Source of the DNA: Anaerolineales bacterium
GTDB lineage: Bacteria; Chloroflexota; Anaerolineae; Anaerolineales; Villigracilaceae
Direction: 5' to 3'
DNA length: 46,815 nt
Assembly: GCA_016789025.1 (NCBI GenBank)
Contig: JAEURC010000014.1
Span: 1 to 46,815 of the forward strand
Positions 8,899 to 17,005 of this stretch are shown one piece after another. The notes beneath the pieces were generated by a model, which was given only the letters and a program-made list of their open reading frames with translations, was not told the DNA's origin and did not search any database. Position 1 is the stretch's first letter; every line of letters begins with the position of its first letter. The translations under genes were made by a program, and so were the position numbers.

Positions 8899-8912
8899 GA
8901 TTCAAACAATTT

Positions 8913-10094
8913 ATGACAAACAACACACACGACATCATAATCATCGGCGGCGGGGTGATGGGATGCGCGACCGCGTATTACCTGCTCAAGTTCGATCCGC
9001 GCTTGAACGTCGCCATCCTTGAAATGGACTTGACCTACGAGAAAGCGTCCACGCCGCTATCGGACGGAAACACACGCATCCAGTTCAACATTAAAGAGAA
9101 TATTCAAATGTCGCAGTACGGGCTTGAAGTTCTCAAGACGTTTGCTGACGATATGGCTGTGGATGGAGTCAAGCCCGACCCCGCGTTTCGCCAGCAGGGG
9201 AATCTGTTCGTGTTGGATGAAGCGAGCGTGGAAGAGTCGCGTGGTGGATGGGAGTTGCAAACCAGTCTCGGTGGTATGGTCTATTGGCTGACGCCAGATG
9301 ATGTGCGGAGGGAGTATCCGCTTTACAATCTCAAGGATTGCGCGGCAGGGACGTTGGGCGTGCAGGACGGAACGATGTCGCCGATGGCGGTGTTGGATGG
9401 GTACAGAAAGAAAGTTGTCTCGATGGGCGCGAAATATATTCAAGCAGAAGCGGTTGAAATCCTGAAAGAAGGGAATCGAGTCGCTGGGGTCAAACTCGCA
9501 TCGGGCGAAATATTGAGTAGCAATATCGTGATGAACGCGGCGGGAGCATGGGCGCCGAAGATCGCAAAAACCGTTGGCGTGGATTTGCCAATCGCGCCGA
9601 CGAAACGTCAAGTCACCATCGTTGAAACGAACTATCGTGGCGAGGGCGTTCTGCCCGCTTTATTTCTGCCATCGGGTTTGTACGTCATTCACGAAGGCGA
9701 GGGGCTGTTCATGGTCGGCAAGTCGTTTCCCGATGATTACGTCGGCTACGACGACTTCCGCTGGGAGAAGAATGTCTTCGAGGAGCGGATCTGGTCCGAA
9801 CTTGTGGAATACATCCCCTCGTTTGACCGACTTAAAATCCTGCGAGGCTGGGCGGGGCTGTACGAGGTCAACACGTTGGACGGTAACGCTATCCTCGGCG
9901 AATGGACTCAGTTGAAAGGCTTCTATCTCGCCAACGGATTCTCAGGTCACGGTTTTCAGCAATGTCACGCGGTGGGGAGGTACATTGCTGAGTTGATGTC
10001 GGGCAAACCGCCGACTCTCGACCTGTCCATTTTTTCGCCGCAGAGGATTGTGGAGAATAAGCCTGTGTTCGAGAGCAGGAGGAAGATAATTTGA
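8913..10094 (+). CDS. FAD-dependent oxidoreductase (DAO / sarcosine-oxidase type)
   Basis: The 393-residue protein begins with an FAD-binding Rossmann motif IIIGGGVMGCATAYYL (residues about 9-24) and ends with the family's second FAD contact (ANGFSGHGFQQ, about 345). Overall layout and length match the D-amino-acid oxidase/glycine oxidase/sarcosine dehydrogenase family, which oxidises N-substituted glycines or amino acids. No membrane segment or signal is present, so it is cytoplasmic. It lies 14 bases after the EEP gene, probably in one transcript. With an MttB-like methyltransferase nearby, a role in methylated glycine breakdown (dimethylglycine or sarcosine) is a reasonable inference. The start at ATG 8913 has no strong ribosome site, which fits coupling. 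Confidence 0.85.
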   Translation: MTNNTHDIIIIGGGVMGCATAYYLLKFDPRLNVAILEMDLTYEKASTPLSDGNTRIQFNIKENIQMSQYGLEVLKTFADDMAVDGVKPDPAFRQQGNLFVLDEASVEESRGGWELQTSLGGMVYWLTPDDVRREYPLYNLKDCAAGTLGVQDGTMSPMAVLDGYRKKVVSMGAKYIQAEAVEILKEGNRVAGVKLASGEILSSNIVMNAAGAWAPKIAKTVGVDLPIAPTKRQVTIVETNYRGEGVLPALFLPSGLYVIHEGEGLFMVGKSFPDDYVGYDDFRWEKNVFEERIWSELVEYIPSFDRLKILRGWAGLYEVNTLDGNAILGEWTQLKGFYLANGFSGHGFQQCHAVGRYIAELMSGKPPTLDLSIFSPQRIVENKPVFESRRKII

Positions 10095-10102
10095 GTGAAC
10101 TC

Positions 10103-10251
10103 GGTGGTTGAGTAGCCCGAAGCGTCAGCGAAGGGCGTATCGAAACCACAAGTTAGCGTACAAACTTTTATAACAAGAATTTCTTTACGGCGTGGTGGTC
10201 TCGATACGTCCTTCGTCTCCGCTCCGCTTCGCTCAGGACTACTCGACCACC
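10103..10251. repeat. Composite repeat: inverted pair of GGTGGT elements around a 44-nt core
   Basis: Two family copies, 10103-10149 (reverse) and 10194-10251 (forward), face each other across a 44-nt core at 10150-10193. The reverse complement of this core matches the core of the composite at 38167-38332 at about 34 of 44 positions with no gap. The right copy carries CTCCGCTTCGCTCAGG-type sequence in its loop. The unit therefore behaves as a single element of about 150 bp. Confidence 0.8.
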
Positions 10252-10261
10252 CGACTTGTCC

Positions 10262-10290
10262 TTGACGCATCAAATTCCCAGTGATAAACT
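10262..10290 (+). promoter_or_regulatory. Promoter of the 20-residue mini-gene
   Basis: TTGACG (10262-10267) and TAAACT (10285-10290) are 17 nt apart. A strong ribosome site and short open frame follow 25-40 nt downstream. The -10 hexamer is identical to that of the leader promoter at 30335-30364. Confidence 0.6.
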
Positions 10291-10329
10291 CCGATCATCT
10301 TACCCAACCCTGAAAGGAGGCATGTTGCC

Positions 10330-10392
10330 ATGAAAGCCACTGTATTATCCACAACCCAAATCTTGAACGCGCCTCCAAAGGGTGAATTGTAG
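10330..10392 (+). CDS. 20-residue small peptide (leader or independent mini-gene)
   Basis: An ATG at 10330 opens a 20-codon frame starting MKATVLSTTQ and ending PPKGEL before TAG. It has a near-perfect Shine-Dalgarno sequence (GAAAGGAGG at 10312-10320) 9 nt upstream, a matching promoter at 10262-10290, and a rho-independent terminator at 10424-10458. The full promoter/ribosome site/terminator set makes chance unlikely despite the length. No family is recognised. It could be a leader peptide for an attenuator of the RIO kinase gene that starts at 10623, or a free-standing small protein. A second hairpin (AACGAC-TTCA-GTCGTT, 10394-10409) lies directly behind the stop. Confidence 0.6.
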   Translation: MKATVLSTTQILNAPPKGEL

Positions 10393-10423
10393 TAACGACT
10401 TCAGTCGTTTTGTATTGCCATTC

Positions 10424-10458
10424 AACCGCAGGCGTGTTCGCCCTGCGGTTTTTGTTTT
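10424..10458 (+). terminator. Rho-independent terminator behind the mini-gene
   Basis: A stem AACCGCAGG / CCTGCGGTT (10424-10432 with 10442-10450) with a short inner CG pair is followed by a T-rich run (TTTTTGTTTT). It lies 32 nt after the peptide stop and 165 nt before the RIO kinase start. Confidence 0.75.
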
Positions 10459-10471
10459 AACTCTTTGTGCA

Positions 10472-10564
10472 TGTCATTCTGAGCGAAGCGAAGAATCTCT
10501 GACAATGTCGTAGAGACCCTTCGCTAGCGCTCACATCGTCCCGATGTCCTTCGGGAGGGTGACA
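10472..10564. repeat. TGTCAYYCTGAGCG-family inverted repeat
   Basis: The element begins TGTCATTCTGAGCG and ends AGGGTGACA, with AGCGAAGCGAAGAATCT and AGACCCTTCGCT inside. It is one of six copies in the window (others at 14977, 31320, 42188, 45460 and 46741). This copy has an extra CATCGTCCCGATGTCC stem in its right part. Confidence 0.8.
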
Positions 10565-10622
10565 TACCAAGAGAGCAACCGCATACTATCGCACCCTCTT
10601 ATCATTTCAAAAGCAATAAAAA

Positions 10623-11645
10623 ATGGACACAAAACAATACATTCAAATTTTCGACGAGTTGGATGATAACGATCAGTCCAACAGTGCAACAAAAAACGGA
10701 CGCAAGCAAAAATATCCTCTTCGCAACCCGAAGAAAGAATCGGAGTCGGATCACCAATTCAAATCTCAGCAAGACGACTCGGCGAGTACGTACAAGTTCA
10801 CATACAAAGCCGCGCGCTTCGAAGAGTGGTGGCTTCTGGATTCCATCGGTCCGTTTTACGAGCACAAACTCATCAACGATGTCTTGCGTCGGCTCAAGGG
10901 TGGCAAAGAGGCGTCCGTATATCTGTGTCGGGCATCCCCTGAGAATGAAGCGAGTCTCCTAGCGGCGAAGGTGTATCGTCCGCGCTCGCTCCGCAATCTC
11001 AAGAACGATCAAGTCTATCGCACAGGTCGCACTGATCTCGGCAAAGACGGTAAGCGATTGGTCAAAGAGGCGGACATCAACGCCATCATCAAGCGCACCG
11101 CGTATGGCGAAGAAGTGCGCCACACATCGTGGATCGCGTACGAGTTCAGCACGCTCGAGATGCTTCACGCCGCGGGCGCGGATGTGCCGAAGCCTGTGAG
11201 CATGGAGAAGAACGCGATCCTGATGGAATACATTGGGGATGCTGGCAACGCCGCGCCGACTCTCAACACGGTGACTCTCGAGCGCGATGAAGCGCGCGAA
11301 TTGTTTGACCGCGTCATTCGCAATTTGGACCTGCTTCTAACCCTCGAGCGGATCCACGGCGACTTGTCCGCCTACAACATCCTCTACTGGGACGGCGACA
11401 TCACGCTGATAGATTTCCCGCAGGTGACTTTCACCGAAGCGAATCCATCGTCGTGGGTGATCTTCTTGCGCGACGTGACTCGCGTGTGTCAATACTTCAG
11501 ATCGCAAGGCGTGAAATGTGACGCCCGCAAACTCGCCGCCGACTTGTGGACATCGCATGGACATCAAGTTGTAAAAGAAGTTCATCCGCTCTATCTCGAC
11601 GCCGAGAAAAAAGAAGATCGCCGTCTGTGGGAAAAGCAAAAATAG
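10623..11645 (+). CDS. RIO-type serine/threonine protein kinase
   Basis: The 340-residue protein has a charged, low-complexity N-terminus (1-60) and a RIO kinase domain. The nucleotide-binding segment KGGKEASVYLCRA lies near residue 92, the hinge/central region ILMEYIGDAG near 206, the catalytic loop HGDLSAYNIL near 245-254 (catalytic Asp in HGD) and the metal-binding LIDFPQ near 262. These match RIO1-family kinases, which are best known from ribosome maturation in archaea and eukaryotes; bacterial members are less well understood. It is cytoplasmic. The start ATG 10623 has only an A-rich leader (AATAAAAA) and no Shine-Dalgarno sequence. A repeat and the terminated mini-gene lie upstream, so expression may depend on readthrough of the terminator at 10424. 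Confidence 0.87.
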   Translation: MDTKQYIQIFDELDDNDQSNSATKNGRKQKYPLRNPKKESESDHQFKSQQDDSASTYKFTYKAARFEEWWLLDSIGPFYEHKLINDVLRRLKGGKEASVYLCRASPENEASLLAAKVYRPRSLRNLKNDQVYRTGRTDLGKDGKRLVKEADINAIIKRTAYGEEVRHTSWIAYEFSTLEMLHAAGADVPKPVSMEKNAILMEYIGDAGNAAPTLNTVTLERDEARELFDRVIRNLDLLLTLERIHGDLSAYNILYWDGDITLIDFPQVTFTEANPSSWVIFLRDVTRVCQYFRSQGVKCDARKLAADLWTSHGHQVVKEVHPLYLDAEKKEDRRLWEKQK

Positions 11646-11649
11646 TTTC

Positions 11650-11730
11650 CGTCATTGCGAGCCGAAGGCGAAGCAATCTCCGTCACCGTGTTGGGGATTG
11701 CTTCGTCGGGTGCGCCTCCTCGCAATGACG
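11650..11730. repeat. CGTCATTGCGAG-family inverted repeat
   Basis: The element runs from CGTCATTGCGAGCC to CCTCGCAATGACG with internal GAAGCAATCTCC and GGGATTGCTTCGTCGGG, i.e. nested inverted arms. Further copies are at 30381-30466 and 32839-32959 and a half copy at 44883-44935. It lies between the convergent RIO kinase and creatininase-like genes. Confidence 0.8.
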
Positions 11731-11757
11731 GGTTTGAACTGTTTACTAATCACTCAT

Positions 11758-12930
11758 TCACTGCTCACTTGAACTTCCCCATAGCCCAAACCCCTCATTC
11801 CGCCTCTTCTCGCGCCTCTCATGCTGTTCATGGATCTGCTCCACATGATCGGCTTTCTCTTCAATGGCGGCTTCGAGCCATAACTTTCCCTTCTCCGCCG
11901 TCGCGTGACTCCCCGCGCCGTACGCGCCTGTCTTCGTATCATCGTCCCACGGCGGATTTGCAACCAGCGCGCCGCCTTCGATCCAATCCATGTAGTAATC
12001 AGGCGTTGCGACGAAGTCTGTTTCATCTACAACTCGATCTATGTGACACAAGTCAGGGCGCAGGTGAAGCATGTATGAAGTTTCCAGCTCGCCCGCGTGA
12101 CCCATCCCGCCGATCTTCGAGGTGCGATATTTCGGAATCACCTCCGAGCCTATCCTGCCTGATGTGTGAAGAAACGACGTTGCGCAAAAGATTCGGCGGT
12201 GGCGTTCGCCCGCATATTTCACAACATTGACCAAGAATGACGTGTTGCCACCATGTCCGCTCATCAAATAGAAGCGGTCAAATCCGCGCGAGACAAGTAG
12301 ATCAATCGCCGCAACCCAGAAATCTTCAAACGCGCGCCCGCCCGCGTTCATTGTCGCCGCGAACGATGAACGATGTGTGCTGACGCCGTATGGCATGACT
12401 GGCATCGTCCAACAGCGCGTAGGCAATTTAGATGCAGTCCCTTTTGCGATTGAATCAATAATGATCGTGTCAACCGAGAGGGGAAGATGGAATCCATGTT
12501 GCTCGGTGTGACCGATGGGAATCAGAATCACTTTTCCGCGTTCGGAATCGGGCGGTAAAAAAGTCTGCGTCGAGTTATGAGTAGGGGAGGGGAGGCGAAG
12601 GACGAAGGGTGATTGATGCTGGATGAATGTGGATTGCGGATCAATCCCTGTTGGCGCGAGACAATAGACGCGCGAGAATCCATCGTCGCGTAAACTGTCG
12701 AGCAAGTTGAAAATATATTGTGAGAAAATCTTGTCGGGCAATTCGAGTCCACTGCCGCGCCAGCCAAATGGGAATGGAGGTAGAAGTCCGATGCGGGGCG
12801 AGTCGCTTAATTGGCTGGCGAGCAGGTTGAAGTCGTAGCCTGAACCGAGAGGCAAAACGAGCGGAGTGTCGCGCGGCAACTCAGCAACTTTGTCCCAAGC
12901 TAATGCATCGTATTGAAAGAAGGAAGTCAT
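11758..12930 (-). CDS. Creatininase-family amidohydrolase with an extra degenerate N-terminal half
   Basis: The 390-residue protein is longer than the usual 240-270 residues. The C-terminal part from about residue 133 is a complete creatininase-like domain: ILIPIGHTEQHG (metal ligands Glu143, His145), LSVD (Asp about 154), PYGVSTHRSS, GHGGNTSF (about 222) and GHAGELETS. The first 130 residues echo the same fold (LVLPLGSGYDFN, LPPFPFGW, then a helix and GFSRVYCLAP) but lack the Glu/His/Asp ligands, which suggests an old duplication. Characterised relatives hydrolyse creatinine or formamide rings in cofactor and antibiotic pathways; the substrate here is unknown. It is divergent from the peptide-type importer operon at 13295, so import and hydrolysis of one compound is a possible joint role. 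AGGAG lies 8 nt before ATG 12930. Confidence 0.83.
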   Translation of the reverse strand: MTSFFQYDALAWDKVAELPRDTPLVLPLGSGYDFNLLASQLSDSPRIGLLPPFPFGWRGSGLELPDKIFSQYIFNLLDSLRDDGFSRVYCLAPTGIDPQSTFIQHQSPFVLRLPSPTHNSTQTFLPPDSERGKVILIPIGHTEQHGFHLPLSVDTIIIDSIAKGTASKLPTRCWTMPVMPYGVSTHRSSFAATMNAGGRAFEDFWVAAIDLLVSRGFDRFYLMSGHGGNTSFLVNVVKYAGERHRRIFCATSFLHTSGRIGSEVIPKYRTSKIGGMGHAGELETSYMLHLRPDLCHIDRVVDETDFVATPDYYMDWIEGGALVANPPWDDDTKTGAYGAGSHATAEKGKLWLEAAIEEKADHVEQIHEQHERREKRRNEGFGLWGSSSEQ

Positions 12931-13290
12931 TTTTGTGTCTCCTTATTTTTGCGTGTAGCCAATTCCATCTAACTCTTCTTATAAAAAATTTTCACCGTAA
13001 CAAGAATATTCCATTTCATATCTCAATGGTGAGACGATACGTAGTCTCGCGCGACTACTATCACTACCAAAGAGAGTTGCTCATCGTCCCCGAGTATCCA
13101 TGCCAAGATTTCAAGACAGCCATTTTGTCTAGCGGATTATCTTTCCTCAATCCTGAATATACAGTAGAATAATTCTCAATGTCCTCGACTGAGAATTCAG
13201 TACGCACACTTCGCCAAGTATAACAATGGTTTGCCCTGCATCGCGGCTCTGGCGGCTTGCGATGCAGTTCTCATTAAATCTTAAGGAGTG
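12931..13290. other. Divergent intergenic region with two hairpins
   Basis: No convincing gene is present; the open frame 12903-13172 has no ribosome site and overlaps the creatininase start. The region must hold promoters for both directions. Two structures stand out ahead of the binding-protein gene: ATTCTCA...TGAGAAT at about 13172-13196, and a strong stem CTGCATCGC...GCGATGCAG at about 13233-13265. The latter ends about 17 nt before the AAGGAG ribosome site, where it could modulate translation or act as a processing site. Confidence 0.5.
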
Positions 13291-13294
13291 AATG

Positions 13295-14962
13295 ATGAAA
13301 ACCAGATATACCTTTTTTGCTGTTGTGACACTGCTGGCATTGGTCTTGTCCGCGTGTGGAGGGGGAGCGCCTGCTACACAAGTCGCAACGGAAGCACCCG
13401 CCGCCGATAGCGGATCTTCGGTGTTGAAGATCGGTTGGCTCGGCGAACCCGATACGCTGAACCCTGCGTATGCGTTTCTCACCGAAGCCTATACCGTATT
13501 CGACTTGATCTATTCGCCGCTGGTCACGGAAGATTCGTCGGGCAATTATGTCGGCGCGTTGGCTAAGGAATGGAGCGCGTCGGGTGATGGCATGACGTGG
13601 ACATTCACCCTGAAAGACGGATTGAAATGGCACAATGGCGAAGCCCTCACTGCCAACCAAGTCGCTTGGGCGATCAACGCGATCATGACGGACCCCGATG
13701 GCTGGGCGGCGCTTTCAGGCTACGTGGGCGGTTTCAGCGAAGTGACCGCGCCCGACGAGAAGACAGTTCAGATCGTCACGGAATATCCCATTGCCAACAT
13801 GAAATACAGATTGTCCTTTTTGTATGCCGTCTATCCGCCCGATTTCGAATCGTTCACCACGCCAGAAGATTTACAGAATTTCACGAACGATAAGCCGATC
13901 GGCACGGGTAGGTTCAAGCTTACTACGTTCGACAAAGATACCGGCGTGTTGATCCTTGATGCAAATCCAGAGTATGTGGATGGCGCGCCGATCATTAGCC
14001 AGGTGATCTATCAAAAATTCGATTCGTCCGACGCGATGATCCAGGCGCTGAAGGTTGGCGACATTGACCTGCTTTCCGACGTTCCCGCCAGCGCGTTCGA
14101 AACGGTCAAAGGATTTGAGGGCGTCACTGCGGTGGCATTCGAGGGACGCAGTTTCGACGAGTTGATCATCAACGACGTTTCCGAAGATAACGATCCCGCG
14201 CCGACAGGCAACCCGGCGTTAAAAGATCCCGCAGTTCGGCTCGCGCTCGAAACCGCAATGAACCGACAGGACATTATTGATATTGTTCTGCAGGGTTTGG
14301 GCACGCCAGGCGACACGATCGTCCCGCCCACGTTAGGCGGCGGATTCTGGCACAACCCGAATATCAAAACGCCGGAATTCAGCATCGAGAAAGCCAGCCA
14401 GATACTCGAAGACGCCGGGTACGTGAAAGGCGCCGACGGCGTCCGCGAGAAGGATGGCGTGCGGCTTGAGTTCCGCTTGCAATTCGATGTCGACTCTTCT
14501 AACTATCCGCGCATTGCGGACCTGCTGGCTGATTGGTACAGCCAGATTGGCATCAAGGCAACACCCGAGGGCGTCAACTCGGATACGTTGATCGCCGCAA
14601 CCACCGGAGTCGGAGATTTCGATCTGGTGATCTGGGGCTGGGGAGCGGATCCCGACCCTGATTTCATTTTGAGCATCATGCTGACCGATCAGTTCGTCAT
14701 TGGCGGCTGGAGCGATGCCGGGTATCACAACCCCGAATACGACCAGCTCTATCTCGATCAACAAGCCGCTGTCAACAAAGACGAACGGCAGGAGATCATC
14801 TACAAGATGCAGGACATGGTCTACAACGACCGCCCGTACATCGTCCTCTATTACAGCAACTATCTTCAGGCCTATCGCTCCGACCGATTCACCAACTTTA
14901 TCGAATCGCCTCTGGGGCTGGATGACGATGCCTCGCTTGCCCAGGCAAAACCTGTTCAGTAA
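13295..14962 (+). CDS. ABC importer substrate-binding lipoprotein, family 5 (peptide/nickel type)
   Basis: The protein is a 555-residue extracytoplasmic solute-binding protein of the DppA/OppA class. It has a lipoprotein signal with lipobox LSAC (Cys21), a disordered linker, then SBP_bac_5 features: LNPAYAFLTEAY, YVGALAKEWSASGDGMTWTF (signature region near residue 75-95) and LKDGLKWHNGEALTA. The ATG at 13295 is preferred over ATG 13292 because AAGGAG (13283-13288) is then 6 nt upstream. It heads an importer operon of five genes. Ligands of this class include oligopeptides, dipeptides, opines and sugars; the sequence does not decide. A TGTCA-family repeat separates it from the permease genes, which could change stoichiometry by stabilising or terminating the upstream transcript. 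Confidence 0.92.
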   Translation: MKTRYTFFAVVTLLALVLSACGGGAPATQVATEAPAADSGSSVLKIGWLGEPDTLNPAYAFLTEAYTVFDLIYSPLVTEDSSGNYVGALAKEWSASGDGMTWTFTLKDGLKWHNGEALTANQVAWAINAIMTDPDGWAALSGYVGGFSEVTAPDEKTVQIVTEYPIANMKYRLSFLYAVYPPDFESFTTPEDLQNFTNDKPIGTGRFKLTTFDKDTGVLILDANPEYVDGAPIISQVIYQKFDSSDAMIQALKVGDIDLLSDVPASAFETVKGFEGVTAVAFEGRSFDELIINDVSEDNDPAPTGNPALKDPAVRLALETAMNRQDIIDIVLQGLGTPGDTIVPPTLGGGFWHNPNIKTPEFSIEKASQILEDAGYVKGADGVREKDGVRLEFRLQFDVDSSNYPRIADLLADWYSQIGIKATPEGVNSDTLIAATTGVGDFDLVIWGWGADPDPDFILSIMLTDQFVIGGWSDAGYHNPEYDQLYLDQQAAVNKDERQEIIYKMQDMVYNDRPYIVLYYSNYLQAYRSDRFTNFIESPLGLDDDASLAQAKPVQ

Positions 14963-14976
14963 TTCGCCTTATACAA

Positions 14977-15046
14977 TGTCATTCTGAGCGAAGCGAAGAA
15001 TCTCTGAGCCTGTCTTAGAGACCCTTCGCTGGCGCTCAGGGTGACA
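14977..15046. repeat. TGTCAYYCTGAGCG-family inverted repeat inside the importer operon
   Basis: This 70-bp copy has ends TGTCATTCTGAGCG and CGCTCAGGGTGACA and lies between the binding-protein gene and the first permease gene. As RNA it would form a long stem, a common arrangement in ABC importer operons where it favours the binding-protein message. Confidence 0.8.
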
Positions 15047-15066
15047 TACCAAAGGAATCGGACAAT

Positions 15067-16044
15067 ATGGCGCGCCGCGATTATCTACTCGGCAAGTTTG
15101 GCATTGCCCTGCTGACATTGCTCTTCGTTCTTCTCCTGGACTTCATCCTGTTTCGCGTTCTGCCAGGCGACCCCATCCGCGCAGTGATCGGACGGAACGT
15201 GCGCATTTCCGCGGAAGTTCAGCAATCCCTGCGCGAACAATTCGGCTTGGACAAGCCGGTCTTCCCCGATCAATTCGTTGATACGCTTGGTCAATGGGCG
15301 CAAGGGAATCTGGGAGTCTCATGGTCGCAGAGAAAGCCGGTCAGCGAAATTCTCATCTCCAAACTTTGGAACACGCTCTTGTTGATCGGCTTGGGTCAAC
15401 TCCTCTCTATTGTTTTGGGAGCGATCTTAGGTCTGCTCGCCGGCTGGAAGCGCAAGACACCATTCGACGTAGGCGCGCTCACGTTCTCGTTGATCGCCTG
15501 GGCAACGCCCACGTTCTGGCTGGGAATTATTCTGCTGGTGGCGGGCAGCACCTGGTTTGGTCTCCCAACCGGAGGCATCGTCAGCCCTGAAAATGTCGGC
15601 AAGCCGCTCCACACAGTGATTCCCGATCTAGCCCGTCACTTGATCTTACCCACGCTGACGTTTACGATTCTCTATTTGGGGGAATATATGTTAATCATGC
15701 GTTCATCCATACTTGAAGTGCTGAGTGAAGATTACATCCTGACCGCGCGCGCGAAAGGGATGAGTCATTTTCAAGTCCTCACCAAACATGGATTGAAGAA
15801 TGCGATGCTTCCCATGGTGACGATCATCGCCTTGAACCTGGGCTTTACCGTTTCAGGCGCGATCTATATCGAAACGGTTTTTTCCTACGATGGATTAGGC
15901 AATCTCGTGCAGACCGCGCTCGTCAAGCAAGATTATCCTCTTTTACAAGGCGCATTTCTGCTGTTGGCTGTCAGCGTGATCATCGCCAACGTGCTAGCCG
16001 ATTTTCTGTACACATACCTAGACCCGCGTGTGAAAGCCAACTAA
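15067..16044 (+). CDS. ABC importer permease, DppB/OppB type
   Basis: The 325-residue integral membrane protein has an N-terminal helix (about 9-30), a periplasmic segment with VLPGDPIRAVIGRNV, and five further helices. The cytoplasmic coupling loop shows the permease signature region (DYILTARAKGMSHFQVLTKH, about residue 220-240). Length and layout match the B-type subunit of peptide/nickel importers. AAAGGA lies 10 nt before ATG 15067. The gene is one base away from the next permease (16046), indicating co-translation. It forms the transmembrane channel with the 16046 product and is energised by the two ATPases downstream. Confidence 0.92.
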   Translation: MARRDYLLGKFGIALLTLLFVLLLDFILFRVLPGDPIRAVIGRNVRISAEVQQSLREQFGLDKPVFPDQFVDTLGQWAQGNLGVSWSQRKPVSEILISKLWNTLLLIGLGQLLSIVLGAILGLLAGWKRKTPFDVGALTFSLIAWATPTFWLGIILLVAGSTWFGLPTGGIVSPENVGKPLHTVIPDLARHLILPTLTFTILYLGEYMLIMRSSILEVLSEDYILTARAKGMSHFQVLTKHGLKNAMLPMVTIIALNLGFTVSGAIYIETVFSYDGLGNLVQTALVKQDYPLLQGAFLLLAVSVIIANVLADFLYTYLDPRVKAN

Positions 16045-16045
16045 C

Positions 16046-17005
16046 ATGAGCGAAAACGGGAATCTTTTCCTTCGCAACCTTGCAGGGTTTTGGAAAACCT
16101 TTCGCCAAAACAAACTGGGATTGGCAGGTGGTTTTTTGGTATTGGTCGCCGTGCTGGTGGCGGTTTTCGCTCCCGCGTTGACCGACTACGACCCAAGCGA
16201 TATTATCCGCGATGCGAATAACCGCGCGTTGACCTTTGCGCCGCCTGAAGTTCACGGCATTCTAGGCACAGACGACGCGGGGCATGATGTTTGGTCGCAG
16301 CTTGTGTTCGGCTCGCGCATTTCGCTGGTCGTAGGATTCATGGCTGGCTTCATTGCGATGTTCGTGGGCAGCGCGTTGGGAATTGCGGCGGGATACTTCG
16401 GCGGAGCCATAGACAGCCTCATCATGCGAATCACCGACGTGCTTCTGGTGATACCCGACCTGCCTCTCATGCTTGTATTGGTGGCAACCATCCGCCAAAT
16501 GGAGTTGAAAATTTCTCCGCTGGCGGTGTTGATCGTCGTGATCGGGCTGCTCTATTGGACAAGCACCGCGCGGTTGATCCGTTCGCAAACGCTGACTATC
16601 AAAGAGCGGCAATTTGTAGCGCGGGCAAGAGCGATCGGCGCGGGACATTGGCATATCATCCGCAAACATATTTTGCCGCAACTCATGCCGTTGATCGTGG
16701 CGAACACCGTGTTGATATTGTCCACAGCCATTCTGATCGAATCAGGCTTGGCGTTTCTCGGGTTGGGCGACCCAACCAAACCGTCGTGGGGAACGATGTT
16801 GAACTTTGCGTTCGACCGAAGCGCGATATCCAATGGCGCGTGGTGGTTTTATCTCCCGCCCGGCATCGCCATCCTGTGGGTGAGTTTGGGGTGCATCCTG
16901 CTCGGAAATGTTCTCGAAGAAATGTTGAACCCGCGTTTGGCGGCGCATCATCTTGAAGGTGAAGCGGGCATGATTGCAATTGCGGATGTGGAGTCTAAAG
17001 GATGA
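16046..17005 (+). CDS. ABC importer permease, DppC/OppC type
   Basis: The 319-residue membrane protein shows the OppC_N segment (WKTFRQNKLGLAGGFLV, about 12-30), the typical HGILGTDDAGHDVWSQLVFGSR motif region after the first helix (about residue 70-90), and the coupling loop ERQFVARARAIGAGHWHIIRKH near 190-210. It pairs with the B-type permease just upstream. The start ATG 16046 is one base after the previous stop. Its own stop overlaps the start of the following ATPase gene (ATGA at 17002-17005). Confidence 0.92.
   Translation: MSENGNLFLRNLAGFWKTFRQNKLGLAGGFLVLVAVLVAVFAPALTDYDPSDIIRDANNRALTFAPPEVHGILGTDDAGHDVWSQLVFGSRISLVVGFMAGFIAMFVGSALGIAAGYFGGAIDSLIMRITDVLLVIPDLPLMLVLVATIRQMELKISPLAVLIVVIGLLYWTSTARLIRSQTLTIKERQFVARARAIGAGHWHIIRKHILPQLMPLIVANTVLILSTAILIESGLAFLGLGDPTKPSWGTMLNFAFDRSAISNGAWWFYLPPGIAILWVSLGCILLGNVLEEMLNPRLAAHHLEGEAGMIAIADVESKG

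Noticed and set aside
12903..13172. An 89-codon + strand frame in the divergent region
   Set aside because: It overlaps the creatininase-like gene start and has no ribosome site or recognisable domain.
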